From positions 7,006,001 to 7,070,000 of the forward strand of contig NZ_CP107917.1 of assembly GCF_036014175.1 (NCBI RefSeq): a stretch of 64,000 bases of DNA. Direction: 5' to 3'. Of the stretch, positions 62,923-64,000 are shown piece after piece. Below the pieces are notes generated by a model. That model had not been told where the DNA came from, made no database searches, and saw only the letters and a program-made list of their open reading frames with translations. The first letter of the stretch is position 1; each line of letters starts with the position of its first letter. Origin of the DNA: Streptomyces sp. NBC_00443. GTDB lineage: Bacteria > Actinomycetota > Actinomycetes > Streptomycetales > Streptomycetaceae. The position numbers and the translations under genes are program-made.

Positions 62923-64000
62923 TCACGGAGCGAGCCGGTAGGCGTTCGTGATCGTCTCGCGCACGGTGTTGCCGCCCTTGTCCTTCAGGTCCACCCGGAA
63001 GGACACGGCCTTGGCGGTCGCCGGGTGCTTCGCACTCACCGAGCGCGCGCCCTTCGCGTCGGTCGTCACGGTGAGCGGCTTCCAGGTCCGGCCGCCGTCG
63101 TAGGAGACGTTCACGGTCAGCGCGGCGACCTGCCCGGCCGCGGCGGCCGCGCCGCTCAGCTTCAGCGGCACCGTGAGCGTGCTGCCCGCCGGAGCCGTCC
63201 CCTGCAGGCTCAGCTTCGGCGCGAGACGCACCGTCGACAGGGGCAGCCTGGCCGTGCCGTCCGACGCCGGCCGGGCCGACGTGAACGTCCACACCCCTGC
63301 GACCTTCGTGCTGGTGGAGGTGTCCTCGGCCGAGCGGCTCGCCTCGACCGTCAGGCGGTACGCGGCGGAGGCGGCGGGAACCTCGGCGCCCACCCAGTCC
63401 GTGGGCGGGACCTCGGCGAGGATCCGGCCGCCGGATTCCAGCCGGGCGAAGCCGCCGGTGACGATCGAGGACCCCGGGTTGCCGCTGCCGTCGTTGAACA
63501 GCGGGATCCTGGCGCTGATGTAGTCGCCGGTCCGCTCGGCGCCCTGCTGCTCCGGGCTACCCGCCGCGAGATCGGGGCCGACCACACCGGTGTTGAACCT
63601 CAGCGTGTGGCTGGAGCCCGGTTTGTAGGCCACCCACTCCTTCGTGTACTGCATGCGCTCCTCGCCGCGGGAGTTGAGCTGCGTGGCGGTCCACGACCAT
63701 CGCACGCCGGCCGTGCTGAGGAAATGCGTGGTGGCCTGCGGCAGCTTCTGCTTCAGCGGTTCCTGTGTGCTGACGGTCCACCCGCGCTCGTCCATCGGCG
63801 TGATGTGGACCTGGCCCTTGGCCCCGGTGGCGGAGGCGCCGAAGCCGAGCTTCACCTCGGCGACCTCGGCCCGGGTGACGGAACGGGCCAGGCCGGTGAA
63901 GAAGCTCCCCTTGCGGTTGAAGGCGAACCGGTAGTCGACGTTCTTGCCGGCCGCGCCGGGGTTCTTCCACACCCCGATGAACTGGGCCCGCATCGTGTCC
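62923..64000 (-). CDS. C-terminal part of a large secreted protein, probably an S8 peptidase (cut by window edge)
   Basis: The frame is open from the right edge and ends at 62923, giving about 359 residues. It is beta-rich and extracellular in character, with segments such as WVAYKPGSSHTLRFNTGVVG, YISARIPLFNDGSGNPGSS and VAGVWTFTSARPASDGTARL, and a final Ig-like repeat (LTVNVSYDGGRTWKPLTV). These resemble the C-terminal region of large streptomycete subtilisin-like (S8) secreted proteins. No catalytic residues are in the visible part, so the protease assignment is inference. Confidence 0.55.
   Translation of the reverse strand, partial: DTMRAQFIGVWKNPGAAGKNVDYRFAFNRKGSFFTGLARSVTRAEVAEVKLGFGASATGAKGQVHITPMDERGWTVSTQEPLKQKLPQATTHFLSTAGVRWSWTATQLNSRGEERMQYTKEWVAYKPGSSHTLRFNTGVVGPDLAAGSPEQQGAERTGDYISARIPLFNDGSGNPGSSIVTGGFARLESGGRILAEVPPTDWVGAEVPAASAAYRLTVEASRSAEDTSTSTKVAGVWTFTSARPASDGTARLPLSTVRLAPKLSLQGTAPAGSTLTVPLKLSGAAAAAGQVAALTVNVSYDGGRTWKPLTVTTDAKGARSVSAKHPATAKAVSFRVDLKDKGGNTVRETITNAYRLAP

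Overview
The window is chromosomal DNA of a streptomycete or close actinomycete. GC is very high with strong GC3 bias, GTG/TTG starts are common, ATGA/GTGA stop-start overlaps are frequent, and the family set is typical (four-domain ribosomal S1, PolA without proofreading residues, ANTAR regulator PdtaR, SPW_0924, DUF3068, DUF6343). From about 26.8 kb rightwards the gene content matches the conserved Streptomyces core block pyk - pdtaR - livFGMHJ - polA - rpsA - coaE, from recall of S. coelicolor gene content.

Region 1 (0.2-12.4 kb): a stand-alone cytochrome b of the bc1 complex, then a compact catabolic island. Eleven of its twelve genes match families of the KstR2 regulon, which degrades the last two steroid rings (HIP, the hydrindane propionate left after rings A/B are removed): two acyl-CoA dehydrogenases (IpdE1/E2-like), IpdF-like SDR, KstR2-like TetR regulator, FadA6 thiolase, IpdC, IpdB, IpdA, EchA20 and two more SDRs. 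A SIMPL-domain gene is translationally coupled to ipdC. Two near-identical palindromes that fit the KstR2 operator lie in the two divergent promoters and together face all four transcription units. This is the most interesting system in the window.

Region 2 (12.4-26.7 kb): mixed accessory and metabolic genes. They are an HExxH/zinc-ribbon protein, a secreted trypsin, a GH35 beta-galactosidase divergent from an AraC regulator across a 13-bp repeat array, chorismate mutase, a single-domain response regulator with a TTA (bldA) codon, an M1 aminopeptidase, an orphan PLP decarboxylase / N-hydroxylase pair of siderophore type, a Tat-exported nucleotidase and a second SIMPL protein.

Region 3 (26.8-44 kb): pyruvate kinase, a split HTH / LAGLIDADG locus beside an unusual class-I-shaped tRNA with anticodon CAA, pdtaR, a branched-chain amino acid ABC importer, a thioesterase, a molybdopterin oxidoreductase, polA and a DUF4184 membrane protein.

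Region 4 (43.7-64 kb): a lytic transglycosylase behind a highly folded leader, HrpB helicase, a methyltransferase without a normal start codon, rpsA, PAC2, coaE, small proteins, UDG family 5, prolyl aminopeptidase, a GntR / NCS1 permease / racemase unit for hydantoin- or allantoin-like compounds, GNAT, RidA and the C-terminal end of a secreted protease-like protein.

Data caution: six single-base deletions, all placeable in short G/C runs, break otherwise intact conserved genes (ipdE2-like gene, nucleotidase, livH twice, molybdopterin oxidoreductase, transglycosylase). They look like consensus errors rather than six pseudogenes, and these genes are annotated across the break.
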